Below, piece by piece: positions 13,901 to 19,439 of a stretch of 64,000 nt of DNA. Position numbers and translations under genes: made by a program. Position 1 is the stretch's first letter, and every line of letters starts with the position of its first letter. Below the pieces are notes generated by a model. The model saw only the letters and a list, made by a program, of their open reading frames with translations. It searched no databases and was not told where the DNA came from. Location of the stretch: the NCBI GenBank assembly GCA_905234755.1, contig CAJOIT010000007.1, forward strand, positions 64,050 through 128,049, written 5' to 3'. The DNA comes from an uncultured Bacteroidales bacterium (GTDB taxonomy: Bacteria; Bacteroidota; Bacteroidia; Bacteroidales; ML635J-15).

Positions 13901-14944
13901 TTTGATGGAACAACATCTTCAGAGCAGAACCCTGTTCATGTATTCAGCGAGCCAGGCACATATAATGTTTCTCTCACTGTATCTAACCTGGATGGAACCG
14001 ATGTTCACTCTGTTGTAATCACAGTTTATGAAAATCCGATAGTAATTGTACCAGAACAACAGCAATCGATAATCTGCGAAGGTTCTTCGAGTGAAATAAC
14101 AGTATTTGATGATGCTAATATTTCATACGAATGGAGCAATGCTTCTACCGAGAGCACGACAGTGGTTACCGAAGCAGGTGTATATACTCTTACAATAACC
14201 GACGAGCACGGATGTACGGCAACTGCTGCTTTTGAAATGACAATGGCTCCAGTTCCTGAAATTTCGCTCGGCGCCGACATTGATGTCTGCGAAAATTCGG
14301 AAGCAGAAATAAATGCAGGTGATGGTTATAATTGGTATAATTGGAGCACTGGAGAAATGACCCAGTCGATAATGGTTACGGAGGCTGGCGAATATTCGGT
14401 AACAGTATTCAACGAATATGGTTGCTCGGCTTCGGATGATGTTAATGTAACAGTTCTGCAGGCACCTACATTTGCTATAAGCGACACTTCTGTTTGCGTA
14501 AACGAAGAAATCGTTTTGAGCGTTGACACAGAAGACGAAGTGCTGTGGTTTGGTGAAATAGAAGGCAACACTTATCCGCAGACTTATCCTTATGCAGGTG
14601 AATATCTCGTTTGGGTAACGGTTAGCAATGGCGAATGTGAAACCACCGACACAATAACGGTAACGGTTGGAACTTGCACTTCTATTGACGAAATGGCTGC
14701 AATGGAAATACAGCTTTATCCTAACCCAGTACGCGACATGGCAACATTCACCGTATCGGGCTACGAAGGTGTAGTTTCATATTCGGTTGTTGACATTAGC
14801 GGTAGAGAAATGACATTCGAGACAGTTTCTGTTGACAATGAATCGGTTCACACCGTTGATGTTAGCACTCTCGCTCCTGGTGTTTATGTTCTTAGAGTAA
14901 CAACAGGCACAGAAGTACACAACCTGAAGTTTACCAAAGAGTAA
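4949..14944 (+). CDS. Giant secreted trypsin-like protease with PKD/Ig-like repeats and T9SS sorting domain
   Basis: This 3331-residue protein begins with a clear signal peptide (hydrophobic core 6-22, cleavage after SLSAQ near residue 29). A trypsin-fold, lysyl-endopeptidase-like domain spans about 200-480. Its candidate triad is His277 (AFHC), Asp337 (GGSDF) and Ser420 (GGSSGSP). Four PKD domains (about 490-575, 766-850, 1040-1125 and 1304-1388) alternate with two jelly-roll-like adhesin domains (about 855-1035 and 1128-1300). From about 1390 onward there are some twenty Ig-like modules of about 80 residues (xYCxGxTI ... WSGPNGF ... GTYTV), with two further PKD and two SprB-like units among them. 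A T9SS type A sorting domain starts at LYPNPVRD (L3256) and ends in LKFTKE. It probably acts as a surface or released protease/adhesin. Its substrate is unknown. Confidence 0.93.
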   Translation: MSRNLLVKLLFALFVMLSLMFFGNSLSAQISYGGKPWTFGTEKGGKTSFINVEYDEISLKSPDVEPLIAEDLANTSKDLPMRVGVSLDADITMQNAGTWTDLPMGARLWTLKVRVPGAKALTLGFEDFHLAEGSKLFFYNENRKQVLGAFTSENNLENRSFAIEQVQGEVVCIEYYEPAYKKAGSADKTTFRIFDVGYFYREFTDLKPYKDTPTRVQESESCEVDVNCSPVGDDWQDEKRGVAQITLKSGGSWYVCTGSLMNNTNNDGTPYFLTAFHCGEDNTTTNEFNQWIFKFKYEAPAAQASGNGTTITSEPTGSRSITGCTKKASGDISGGSDFLLLLLNSTPTAAYEPYYNGWSRSTTAPSNGVGIHHPAGDIKKISTYNSASTGSYTGSASSAHWRLTWVRNSNGFGVTEGGSSGSPLFDSNGFVVGTLTGGSSYCTMTSGQDYYGKISYHWQSNGNTNAKQLKPWLDPTNTGVTNCPGYDPFANQPPEVNFGASTTTILEGGSIDFYNYTVNNPVSYSWTFEGGTPSTSTATEPTGITYNTAGTYDVTLSSTNANGTNSITKSDYINVISPTGSFCDTVSQFGGSLVNYYFADSLDNLTGYLGGTNDYEDMTAWAEIFQSASPYNQITGFRFFPSVAKRRTNCNVTFNLWSLSSNLPDEVIASATIPLANVISAMNSDGYIDVDFGGVIDIPAGGFAVGWERPGAPVSGDTLASYTNAEDGEMGTACFYYDGEWMMYSSVWGDFQFPMLPFVCYNGSLPPTADFTSDTRQVDVGESVNFYDISAGNVTSRSWSFEGGSPSTSTEENPVVTYSAPGSYQVSLTVTNANGSNTRTVAAYINVFDPNASSGSFSLDFEACGDFQVDNFHPWTTYDGDGSATYESSGFDFLNEAYTGSYIAFNASSTSPEATGWEAHGGDRCGICFASTTPPNNDWLISAPLTLCSNASISFWAKSITDNYGLERFNVLLSTTDNSTSSFTVKLSGNTYIQAPTTWTQYTYSLSAYAGRTVYVAIQCVSNDAYAFMIDDIEITGDCNSAPTADFMADNTTAEVGSTVSFTDLSTNMPTSWSWTFNGATPATSTVQNPRVTYNTPGTYAVSLTVTNAQGTDTETKAGYITVTPQSEVLVEWNFPEDSADATADGGISANLTKTISVGGGVGTITYTTDGASTLCANASGWRNGNNAKYWKVNFTTTGYESIKLWSKQSGVSTNNYSPKNFKVQYSLNNSTWTDVPDATVTCAANWTSGALDGISLPEACNNQANVYLRWIMTSNNAISGTVGRTSYSYIDDIVVKGIQMAVAPVAEFTANTTSVCAGATITFTDQSTNTPTSWSWNFGDGGTSTEQNPTYTYATAGTYTVTLVATNNSGNDTETKTNYITVNANPTVSIATPETYCAGETAQINATVSGATSYSWSGPNNYTASTQNVSIANATANNSGTYTITVTSAASCTATASASLTVNANPTLNNVSNGGPYCEGATIALSANGNGGTAYSWSGPNGFTSNLQNPTIANADGDNAGTYTATLTNTTTGCSVSASTVVAVNALPTLNASNNGPYCEGSTITLSANGTGGTAYAWSGPNGYTANVANPTIANSTTANAGTYNVTLTNPTTGCSVEASTIVNVNANPVVTASNTGAYCAGQTIELSAVSADATSFAWSGPNGYASAQQNPVIANAVTNNGGSYTVVATNANNCSAQASTVVTVNANPTANASNTGAYCEGQTITLQTTATGTYAWSGPNGFSSTLQNPTVANATTANAGTYTLVVSNANNCTATASTNVVVNSVPAVTASNTGGYCAEQTIVLSSVSADATSFAWSGPSGFTSTLQNPVVENATPANAGTYTVVATNANNCTAEASTTVVVNAVPTITASNTGEYCEGQTISLSATSNATSFAWSGPNGFTSTLQNPTIANSTVSNAGTYTVVAANANGCSAEATTIVVVNTTPTVTASNTGAYCAGETISLSAVSGATSFAWNGPNGFSSALQNPTIENAATTNGGSYTVVATTAAGCTANASTVVAVNANPVVDASNTGAYCEGATIALQTTATGTYAWSGPNGFTSTLQNPTIANATLANAGVYTLVVSNANNCTAEASTTVVVNANPTIELGNNVTVCTGENATLDAGAGLTYHWSNNATTQTISVPAGDYYVTVYNANECSATDNISVANYPQTTLVTTSTAETHNNSHDGTATVTPTGASPFQYNWSNNGNTATISGLAGGNYSVTVTDGNGCDATAIVNVATMNTPPVADFSVNNAENVTICLGADVVFADLSTNTPTQWTWNFGDGTTSNVQNPTHTYAEAGSYNVSLTVANQDGTDSKQITNCVVVNAVPTANATNTGAYCAGETIELSVSSDIATEYQWTGPMGFSSAMQNTTRPNATTNHAGTYSVVVTTANGCSAVASTDVVVNANPIANASNTGAYCEGQTVTLQTTAEGTYLWNGPNGFTSTLQNPTIENATIANAGVYTLVVSNASECTAEASTTVIVNSIPTLTVSDAATYCAGETVSLTAISDVTSFVWNGPNGYISAMQNPTIANATPANSGTYTVVATSAEGCSVEASTEVTVAVNPVATITNNSGTTTLTCSMTSIELVANGGTSYSWNNGVANTAEFTATAAGDYTVVVTNENNCTAEASVTITADGDVPTVSVDGLTAYCEGASISLSASSNVPVTYTWTGPNGYTASTASINIPSATSDNAGIYSVAVVAANGCGASDAITVVVNTNPVVEVSVNSPACEGEAVTFTTSTNDALTYSWSGPNGFESTLAEPVIASVSMADAGSYTLTVENQATGCVNTFHTELLVNAAPIVDLGDDVTVCANVPVTLSATAGFVSYTWNGEAGSQTFTATEAGTYTVVVADNHGCTASDMVTVNHNELPVLELTSTPESGTGLSDGTATVEISGGTEPYEILWNNNETTAQITGLTNGQYSVVVTDGNGCAVDGSVNVNTMNTPPVAAFEASATSGCAPLTVNFTDQSTNFPQTWTWDFDGTTSSEQNPVHVFSEPGTYNVSLTVSNLDGTDVHSVVITVYENPIVIVPEQQQSIICEGSSSEITVFDDANISYEWSNASTESTTVVTEAGVYTLTITDEHGCTATAAFEMTMAPVPEISLGADIDVCENSEAEINAGDGYNWYNWSTGEMTQSIMVTEAGEYSVTVFNEYGCSASDDVNVTVLQAPTFAISDTSVCVNEEIVLSVDTEDEVLWFGEIEGNTYPQTYPYAGEYLVWVTVSNGECETTDTITVTVGTCTSIDEMAAMEIQLYPNPVRDMATFTVSGYEGVVSYSVVDISGREMTFETVSVDNESVHTVDVSTLAPGVYVLRVTTGTEVHNLKFTKE
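9346..11260 (+). repeat. In-frame tandem repeats coding Ig-like modules
   Basis: Units of about 234-243 nt each encode one Ig-like module. DNA identity between units is high: GGATTCACTTCAACCTTGCA recurs exactly at 11123 and 12281, with close variants near 10179, 10425, 10651 and 10890. The 'TGGAGCGGTCCTAACGGATT' block is shared by most units. Confidence 0.85.
11940..12660 (+). repeat. Second block of the same in-frame Ig-like repeats
   Basis: Three more units of the same family follow a SprB-like unit and a PKD domain. The unit at about 12180-12420 is nearly identical in DNA to the one at about 11025-11260, suggesting a recent internal duplication or gene conversion. Confidence 0.8.
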
Positions 14945-14961
14945 GCGGAAAGGACTTCAAT

Positions 14962-14991
14962 AAAAAAGGCGGATTTCGGTCCGCCTTTTTT
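14962..14991. terminator. Bidirectional terminator between the giant gene and pyrF
   Basis: AAAAAAGGCGGA and TCCGCCTTTTTT form a symmetrical hairpin with A- and T-runs on either side. It can therefore serve the plus-strand giant gene and the convergent minus-strand pyrF. Confidence 0.9.
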
Positions 14992-15055
14992 GTTATCAAA
15001 AACGCAATGTTATGCTGGACTTGTTTCAGCACCTGATTGCGCTTTTAGTCTGGTG

Positions 15056-15883
15056 TTATATTATCCCTTTTGCTTTCAGCAATCCTTCCATTTGCTTCTG
15101 CAGTTCTTCTGCCTTTTGTCCTGCTACTTGGGCAAAGTTCTCGGTATTGTCGGCAAAGATTATTCCTCGCGATGAGTTAACAAGCAGTCCGCAGTGGTCG
15201 TTCATTCCGTACTTTGCAACTTCTTCCAATGAGCCGCCTTGTGCGCCTACGCCAGGCACAAGCAGAAAATGTTCGGGAACAATCTTCCTTATCTCGGCGA
15301 GCATGTCGGCTTTGGTTGCACCTACTACATACATCATCTTGTCCTTGCCTGCCCATTGTTGCGACTTGGTAAGCACTTCCTCGAAAAGCCTTCTTTCGCC
15401 GTTGTTGAACATTTGGAAATCCTCGGAGCCCTTATTGCTGGTAAGAGCAAGAAGAATAACCCATTTATCGTCGTATGGCAGGAATGGTGATACAGAATCT
15501 TCGCCCATATATGGAGCAACGGTTACTGCATCGAAGGCCATCTTCTCGAAGAAAGCACGAGCATACAATTTTGATGTGTTGCCAATGTCGCCACGTTTTG
15601 CATCTGCAATTATGAAAATTTCTGGATGATTCTTGCGGATGTATGCAACTGTATCTTCAAGTGCTTTCAGTCCTGCAGTGCCTTCGCTTTCGTAGAAAGC
15701 CAAATTTGGCTTGTATGCCACGGAGTATTTTGCCGTTGCATCAACAATTTGCTTGTTGAATTCGAAGATTGGCGATTCTGTATCAAGCAGATGCTTTGGC
15801 AGTTTTTGAATGTCGGAGTCGAGTCCGGTGCAGAGGAAGCTTTTCTTTTCTCTGATTTGCTGGAATAATTGTTCGTAGTTCAT
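15056..15883 (-). CDS. pyrF: Orotidine 5'-phosphate decarboxylase (type 2)
   Basis: Decarboxylates OMP to UMP, the last step of de novo pyrimidine synthesis. The 275-residue length fits the type 2 subfamily. The catalytic signature D94-A-K96-R-G-D99 (within [14 protein letters not shown]) is intact, and the phosphate-binding region near VPGVGAQGG is present. I chose the ATG at 15883 because the upstream extension to 16084 has no family similarity and runs through the divergent promoter region. The gene is alone on its strand, divergent from the Nudix regulator and convergent with the giant protease gene. Confidence 0.97.
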   Translation of the reverse strand: MNYEQLFQQIREKKSFLCTGLDSDIQKLPKHLLDTESPIFEFNKQIVDATAKYSVAYKPNLAFYESEGTAGLKALEDTVAYIRKNHPEIFIIADAKRGDIGNTSKLYARAFFEKMAFDAVTVAPYMGEDSVSPFLPYDDKWVILLALTSNKGSEDFQMFNNGERRLFEEVLTKSQQWAGKDKMMYVVGATKADMLAEIRKIVPEHFLLVPGVGAQGGSLEEVAKYGMNDHCGLLVNSSRGIIFADNTENFAQVAGQKAEELQKQMEGLLKAKGII

Positions 15884-15912
15884 TTCCTTGATTTTTTGTT
15901 TGAATGTCGTGG

Positions 15913-15920
15913 CAAAGGTA
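15913..15920 (-). promoter_or_regulatory. -7 promoter box of pyrF
   Basis: TACCTTTG on the minus strand, 30 nt before the pyrF ATG, matches TAnnTTTG. No good -33 element is visible. Confidence 0.5.
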
Positions 15921-15937
15921 AGGAAAAACCAAAATAT

Positions 15938-15987
15938 ATATAAGTCCATTGGAATTATTTTCGTTAATATAAGTCCATTGGAATTAT
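15938..15987. repeat. 21-bp direct repeat upstream of pyrF
   Basis: ATATAAGTCCATTGGAATTA(T) occurs exactly at 15938-15958 and 15967-15987, a 29-bp period. It lies just upstream of the pyrF -7 box, so it may be a tandem regulator site or a local duplication. Confidence 0.8.
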
Positions 15988-16027
15988 AAAAAAAGCCCCC
16001 AATCGTATATTGTTTAAAATGAGGGAT

Positions 16028-16119
16028 TTGTGTAAAATGTTGTAGTATTGTGTAAAAAATACACATTATTTTATTTGAGTTCAAAAATATGGTTTTATCT
16101 TTGTGAGGATTTTACACAA
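16028..16119. promoter_or_regulatory. Putative operator array around the Nudix regulator promoter
   Basis: TTGTGTAAAA occurs at 16028-16037 and 16048-16057, and its exact reverse complement TTTTACACAA at 16110-16119. The middle copy is part of a perfect inverted repeat, TGTGTA-AAAAA-TACACA (16049-16065). The sites flank a predicted promoter (16075-16103) and the last one overlaps the expected transcription start region. This fits autoregulation by the DNA-binding Nudix protein encoded downstream; the binding itself is inference. Confidence 0.6.
16075..16103 (+). promoter_or_regulatory. Promoter of the Nudix/NrtR-like regulator
   Basis: TTG (16075-16077) and TATCTTTG (16096-16103) are separated by 18 nt, close to the Bacteroidota -33/-7 arrangement. 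The ATG at 16126 is 22 nt further on. Confidence 0.65.
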
Positions 16120-16125
16120 CAAAAG

Positions 16126-16959
16126 ATGACACAAGGTTACACATATAAATATCCGCATCCAGCAGTTACTGCCGATTGCGTGATTTTTGGATTCGATGGT
16201 AAGGATTTGAAAATTCTGCTCATTGAGCGAGCAAATGACCCATACAAGGGATGCTGGGCTTTTCCGGGTGGATTTATGAACATAGACGAAACTGCAGAAC
16301 AATGTGCAAAGCGAGAACTGAATGAGGAAACAGGTCTTGAAATAGAAAACATTGAGCAGTTCCATACTTTCAGCGATGTAAACCGCGACCCGCGCGAAAG
16401 AATTGTTACCGTGGCGTTCTTTGGATTAGTGAAACTATCCGAGGTGGTTGGCGGAGACGATGCAGCAAGGGCGCAGTGGTTTTCCATAAAGGATATTCCG
16501 CGTCTTGCTTTCGACCACGACTACATGCTACGCATTGCTCAGCGTACACTCAAAGAGCGGATTCATTTTGAGCCTATTGGCTTCGAACTTTTGGGCGATG
16601 AATTTTCGATGCCAGACCTACAACGGCTCTATGAAGCGATACTCGAGATAAAATTCGACCGACGCAACTTCGAGAAAAAAATGCTTCAGCTTGGAATTCT
16701 AGACCAGATTGGAAAAGAAGAGGAAGAGTGTGAAAAACGACGAACAGGAATAAGCGATTATGATTACCATTATAGAGACTTGGGGAGAAACGCTAATTTA
16801 ATGCGTACCTATACGAGAACATCGGCACCCAAAACAAATCTGGTAATACACGATGTACAAGATGTTCCAAAGTCAAGGGGGAAGAACCGAAAATTCAGGT
16901 TCAATAGGAAAAAATATGATGAAATGAAAGAAAAAGGAATTTTTAAGATTGAATTTTAG
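16126..16959 (+). CDS. Nudix-domain transcriptional regulator (NrtR/AraR-type) with intact Nudix box
   Basis: 277 residues. The N-terminal Nudix domain (about 10-140) has a complete Nudix box at 49-71 (G-x5-E-x7-RELNEETGL), so hydrolysis of an ADP-ribose-like substrate is possible. A C-terminal winged-helix segment (about 150-205, including MPDLQRLYEAIL and RRNFEKKML) matches the DNA-binding part of NrtR proteins. The basic tail ends FRFNRKKYDEMKEKGIFKIEF. NrtR members regulate NAD metabolism and sense ADP-ribose; the Bacteroides relative AraR controls arabinose genes, so the effector cannot be fixed here. The ATG at 16126 follows a good promoter. The next gene is an ADP-ribosylglycohydrolase, which favours an ADP-ribose role. 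Confidence 0.88.
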   Translation: MTQGYTYKYPHPAVTADCVIFGFDGKDLKILLIERANDPYKGCWAFPGGFMNIDETAEQCAKRELNEETGLEIENIEQFHTFSDVNRDPRERIVTVAFFGLVKLSEVVGGDDAARAQWFSIKDIPRLAFDHDYMLRIAQRTLKERIHFEPIGFELLGDEFSMPDLQRLYEAILEIKFDRRNFEKKMLQLGILDQIGKEEEECEKRRTGISDYDYHYRDLGRNANLMRTYTRTSAPKTNLVIHDVQDVPKSRGKNRKFRFNRKKYDEMKEKGIFKIEF

Positions 16960-17346
16960 ATGAATTGACAATGGATAATTGACAATTGATAATGTATCTG
17001 TAGGCTCGCAATGCCTTGCAAGCTTTCGCAACAAATAAATAAAAAAAAATGAAGAAATTAGATATATTAAAAACAACAAAATGAATTACGATTTGGCAAT
17101 AATTAAACAATATCAAACCATTTAATAGTACAGATGCAAGGCCTTGCGTATCAACAAAATAAATTCAAACAATATAAAACCAGAAACTTAGAAATTAGAA
17201 CGGCGTAGCCCTCAACGAAGTTAAACCAGAAACACCGTACTTCGACATCCCTTCGACCGGCTCAGGGGGGTGGCTCAGCACAAGTAGGCATAGAAACTAG
17301 AAATTAGAAACCATAACTAGAATAATGAATTTTTAAATTAAGATTT
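16960..17346. repeat. 387-bp intergenic mosaic of short dispersed repeats
   Basis: No credible gene is present. The stretch holds an ATTGACAATTGATAAT-type unit (16964-16993) and an AATAGTACAGATGCAAG unit (17124-17156) directly after a 14-codon mini-ORF that starts at 17081. It also holds a 43-bp CGTAGCCCTCAACGAAG unit (17191-17233), a CCCTGAGC..GTCGAAGGG unit in reverse orientation (17239-17267), and repeated 'agaaac(t)agaaatt' tracts. Each unit has relatives elsewhere in the window. Confidence 0.8.
17191..17233. repeat. 43-bp dispersed intergenic repeat, copy 1
   Basis: Core CGTAGCCCTCAACGAAGTTA. It differs at only one of 43 positions from the copy at 61388-61430. A shorter copy lies at 57940-57968. 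Confidence 0.9.
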
Positions 17347-18561
17347 ATGATTGGAGCAATAATTGGAGACATTGTTGGCTCATCACACGAGTTCAACAGC
17401 ATTAAAACAACGAATTTTAACCTGTTTGACAAGAGAAGCAGATATACCGACGACTCGGTAATGTCAATGGCAGTAGCAGAATGGCTTATGGATGACCAAG
17501 CTCATTCACATGAAGTGTTGGAACATAAAATGGTAAAGTATGGTTCTCTGAACCCAGATGCAGGTTATGGAGGTATGTTTTTCAGATGGCTGTTTCATCC
17601 CGAACGAGTTTTCAAGTCGGGGAAAAGGGAGGCATACAACAGTTTTGGCAATGGTTCGGCAATGCGTGTAAGTGCAGTCGGTTGGCTGTTCAACACCTTG
17701 GAAGAAACCGAAAGGGTAGCCGAAATTTCCGCCAGCATAACGCACAACCATCCTGAAGGCATAAAAGGAGCACAGGCCACGGCGGCAGCAATCTGGTTGG
17801 CAAGAAACGGCAAAAGCAAGCAGGAAATAAAGGATTACATATCAACAAAATATGGTTATGACCTTAATCGTACTTGCGATGAAATCAGACCTGATTACGA
17901 CTTCGACGTAACTTGCCAAGGCTCAGTTCCCGAAGCAATCATCGCTTTCCTCTACAGCACCGACTACGAAAGCACAATTCGCCTTGCGGTTTCTCTCGGT
18001 GGCGACAGCGACACACAGGCGTGCATTGCAGGAGGTATAGCTGAAGCATTCTACAAGGATATTCCTGCAGAAATAGTCAGTCGTGCAATACGTCTTGTGC
18101 CGAGTTATTTCAAAGATACCTTGAAAAGATTCTACGATAAAGCAAACTATCATCCAAAATATATTGATATGGAACAAAAAGAAAAACAAACAGAGCGTTG
18201 CACACCAGATTTTATCCGCTCGCTTGCACCAAATGAAATCTTTGTTTTCGGTAGTAACCTAGCTGGTGCGCACGGCGGTGGTGCTGCAAGAATAGCAATG
18301 GACAAGTTTGGCGCTGTATGGGGACAAGGCGTTGGACTGCAGGGACAAAGTTACGCAATTCCAACCATGCAGGGAGGAGTGGAAACCATAAAGCCGTATG
18401 TTGATGAGTTTATCGAGTTTGCAAAGATGCATCCAGAATACAAATTCCTAGTGACTCGCATAGGTTGTGGAATTGCAGGTTTTACCGATGAGGAAATTGC
18501 TCCATTGTTCAAGGAAGCACAATCGCTTGAAAATGTGTGGTTGCCAAGGAGTTTTAGGTAG
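17347..18561 (+). CDS. ADP-ribosylglycohydrolase fused to a macro-like domain
   Basis: 404 residues in two parts. Residues 1-270 form a DraG/ARH-type ADP-ribosylglycohydrolase, which removes ADP-ribose from proteins or small molecules using two Mg ions. Metal-site motifs are intact: GDIVGSSHE (D8, E15), TDD (34-36) and GGDSDT (218-223). After a charged linker (EQKEKQTERC), residues about 298-404 form a second domain with FGSNLAGAHGGGAA and GVGLQGQSYAIPT. This pattern is annotated in phage-related proteins and resembles a macro/ADP-ribose-binding fold. The gene follows the Nudix regulator but is separated from it by 387 bp of repeats, so co-transcription is uncertain. Its native substrate is unknown. 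Confidence 0.88.
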   Translation: MIGAIIGDIVGSSHEFNSIKTTNFNLFDKRSRYTDDSVMSMAVAEWLMDDQAHSHEVLEHKMVKYGSLNPDAGYGGMFFRWLFHPERVFKSGKREAYNSFGNGSAMRVSAVGWLFNTLEETERVAEISASITHNHPEGIKGAQATAAAIWLARNGKSKQEIKDYISTKYGYDLNRTCDEIRPDYDFDVTCQGSVPEAIIAFLYSTDYESTIRLAVSLGGDSDTQACIAGGIAEAFYKDIPAEIVSRAIRLVPSYFKDTLKRFYDKANYHPKYIDMEQKEKQTERCTPDFIRSLAPNEIFVFGSNLAGAHGGGAARIAMDKFGAVWGQGVGLQGQSYAIPTMQGGVETIKPYVDEFIEFAKMHPEYKFLVTRIGCGIAGFTDEEIAPLFKEAQSLENVWLPRSFR

Positions 18562-18570
18562 AACAAAACA

Positions 18571-18600
18571 AAAAAATCCGCAAAACTGCGGATTTTTTTT
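18571..18600. terminator. Terminator between the ADP-ribosylglycohydrolase and SPFH genes
   Basis: AAAAAATCCGCA / TGCGGATTTTTTTT forms a hairpin with a short AAAC loop. It has A- and T-runs on both sides and sits between convergent genes. Confidence 0.9.
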
Positions 18601-18617
18601 ACTAATATTATCGTTTA

Positions 18618-19427
18618 TTAGTTACCAAGTATCAGTGGTAAACCGTCGCTACCCGAACCTATAACAACAGTCTTTGAATTTTGTGAGTTAGCAAGTTTTA
18701 AAGTTGCTTCTATACCACGCATTTTCAATAAGTTCGGTGTCAAGCTCTGATTGATGATATTATTAGCTTTGGCTTCACCTTCTGCCTCGATGCGCTTACG
18801 GTCGGCTTCCTGCTTTTCCTTTTCAAGCTTGAACTGGTAAGCAAGAGCTTCTTGTTCCTGCTGCAACTTGTTTTCGATAGCGTTCTTGATTTGCGGAGGC
18901 AGGTTGATTGAACGGATAAGCACAGCCTTTGTTTCAACCGAATTGTCTTTCAGTTTTTTGGTTGTCATGTCAACAATTTGCTGCTCAACTTCGGCACGGC
19001 GGGTCGAGTAGATTTCCTCTGCTGTAAAATTACCCATTACCTGACGAACCGTAGAACGAACTTCTGGTATAATGAGTTGATTTACATAGTCTTCACCGAA
19101 TTGCTGGTGAAGAATCGGCAATTTGTTGGGAATCGGGTTGAAACGAACCGAAATCTCAACATTGATGGAAAGACCGTTCTTGTCGAGAACATCGAGGGTT
19201 TCCTCGGTTTTGCGTTCCTTCACATTGTAGATGATGAAGTCGTTCCACGGAGCAACAACATTGAAACCGGGATTATAGATGTTTGTCGTATCCAAACCGG
19301 AACCAAAAGGACGGAAAACTATAGCCCTTTCGCCAGGGTTGACGATATAAAACATTGAACTTCCGAAAATTATCAGCAGTATTATGCATACTGCAGCCGA
19401 AATAATGATACCTTTGTACTTTTTCAT
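18618..19427 (-). CDS. Prohibitin-like SPFH domain membrane protein
   Basis: 269 residues. One N-terminal membrane segment (about 7-28) is followed by an SPFH/prohibitin domain (PGERAIVFRPFGSGL ... YNPGFNVVAPW ... VRFNPIPNKLPILHQQFG). A charged helical region (about 170-225) ends the domain, with a short tail. SPFH proteins form large membrane-associated rings linked to membrane quality control. It lies 12 nt downstream of the universal stress gene on the same strand, so the two are probably co-transcribed. A second, different SPFH protein is encoded at 23753-24625. Confidence 0.9.
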   Translation of the reverse strand: MKKYKGIIISAAVCIILLIIFGSSMFYIVNPGERAIVFRPFGSGLDTTNIYNPGFNVVAPWNDFIIYNVKERKTEETLDVLDKNGLSINVEISVRFNPIPNKLPILHQQFGEDYVNQLIIPEVRSTVRQVMGNFTAEEIYSTRRAEVEQQIVDMTTKKLKDNSVETKAVLIRSINLPPQIKNAIENKLQQEQEALAYQFKLEKEKQEADRKRIEAEGEAKANNIINQSLTPNLLKMRGIEATLKLANSQNSKTVVIGSGSDGLPLILGN

Positions 19428-19439
19428 AAAATATATTAA

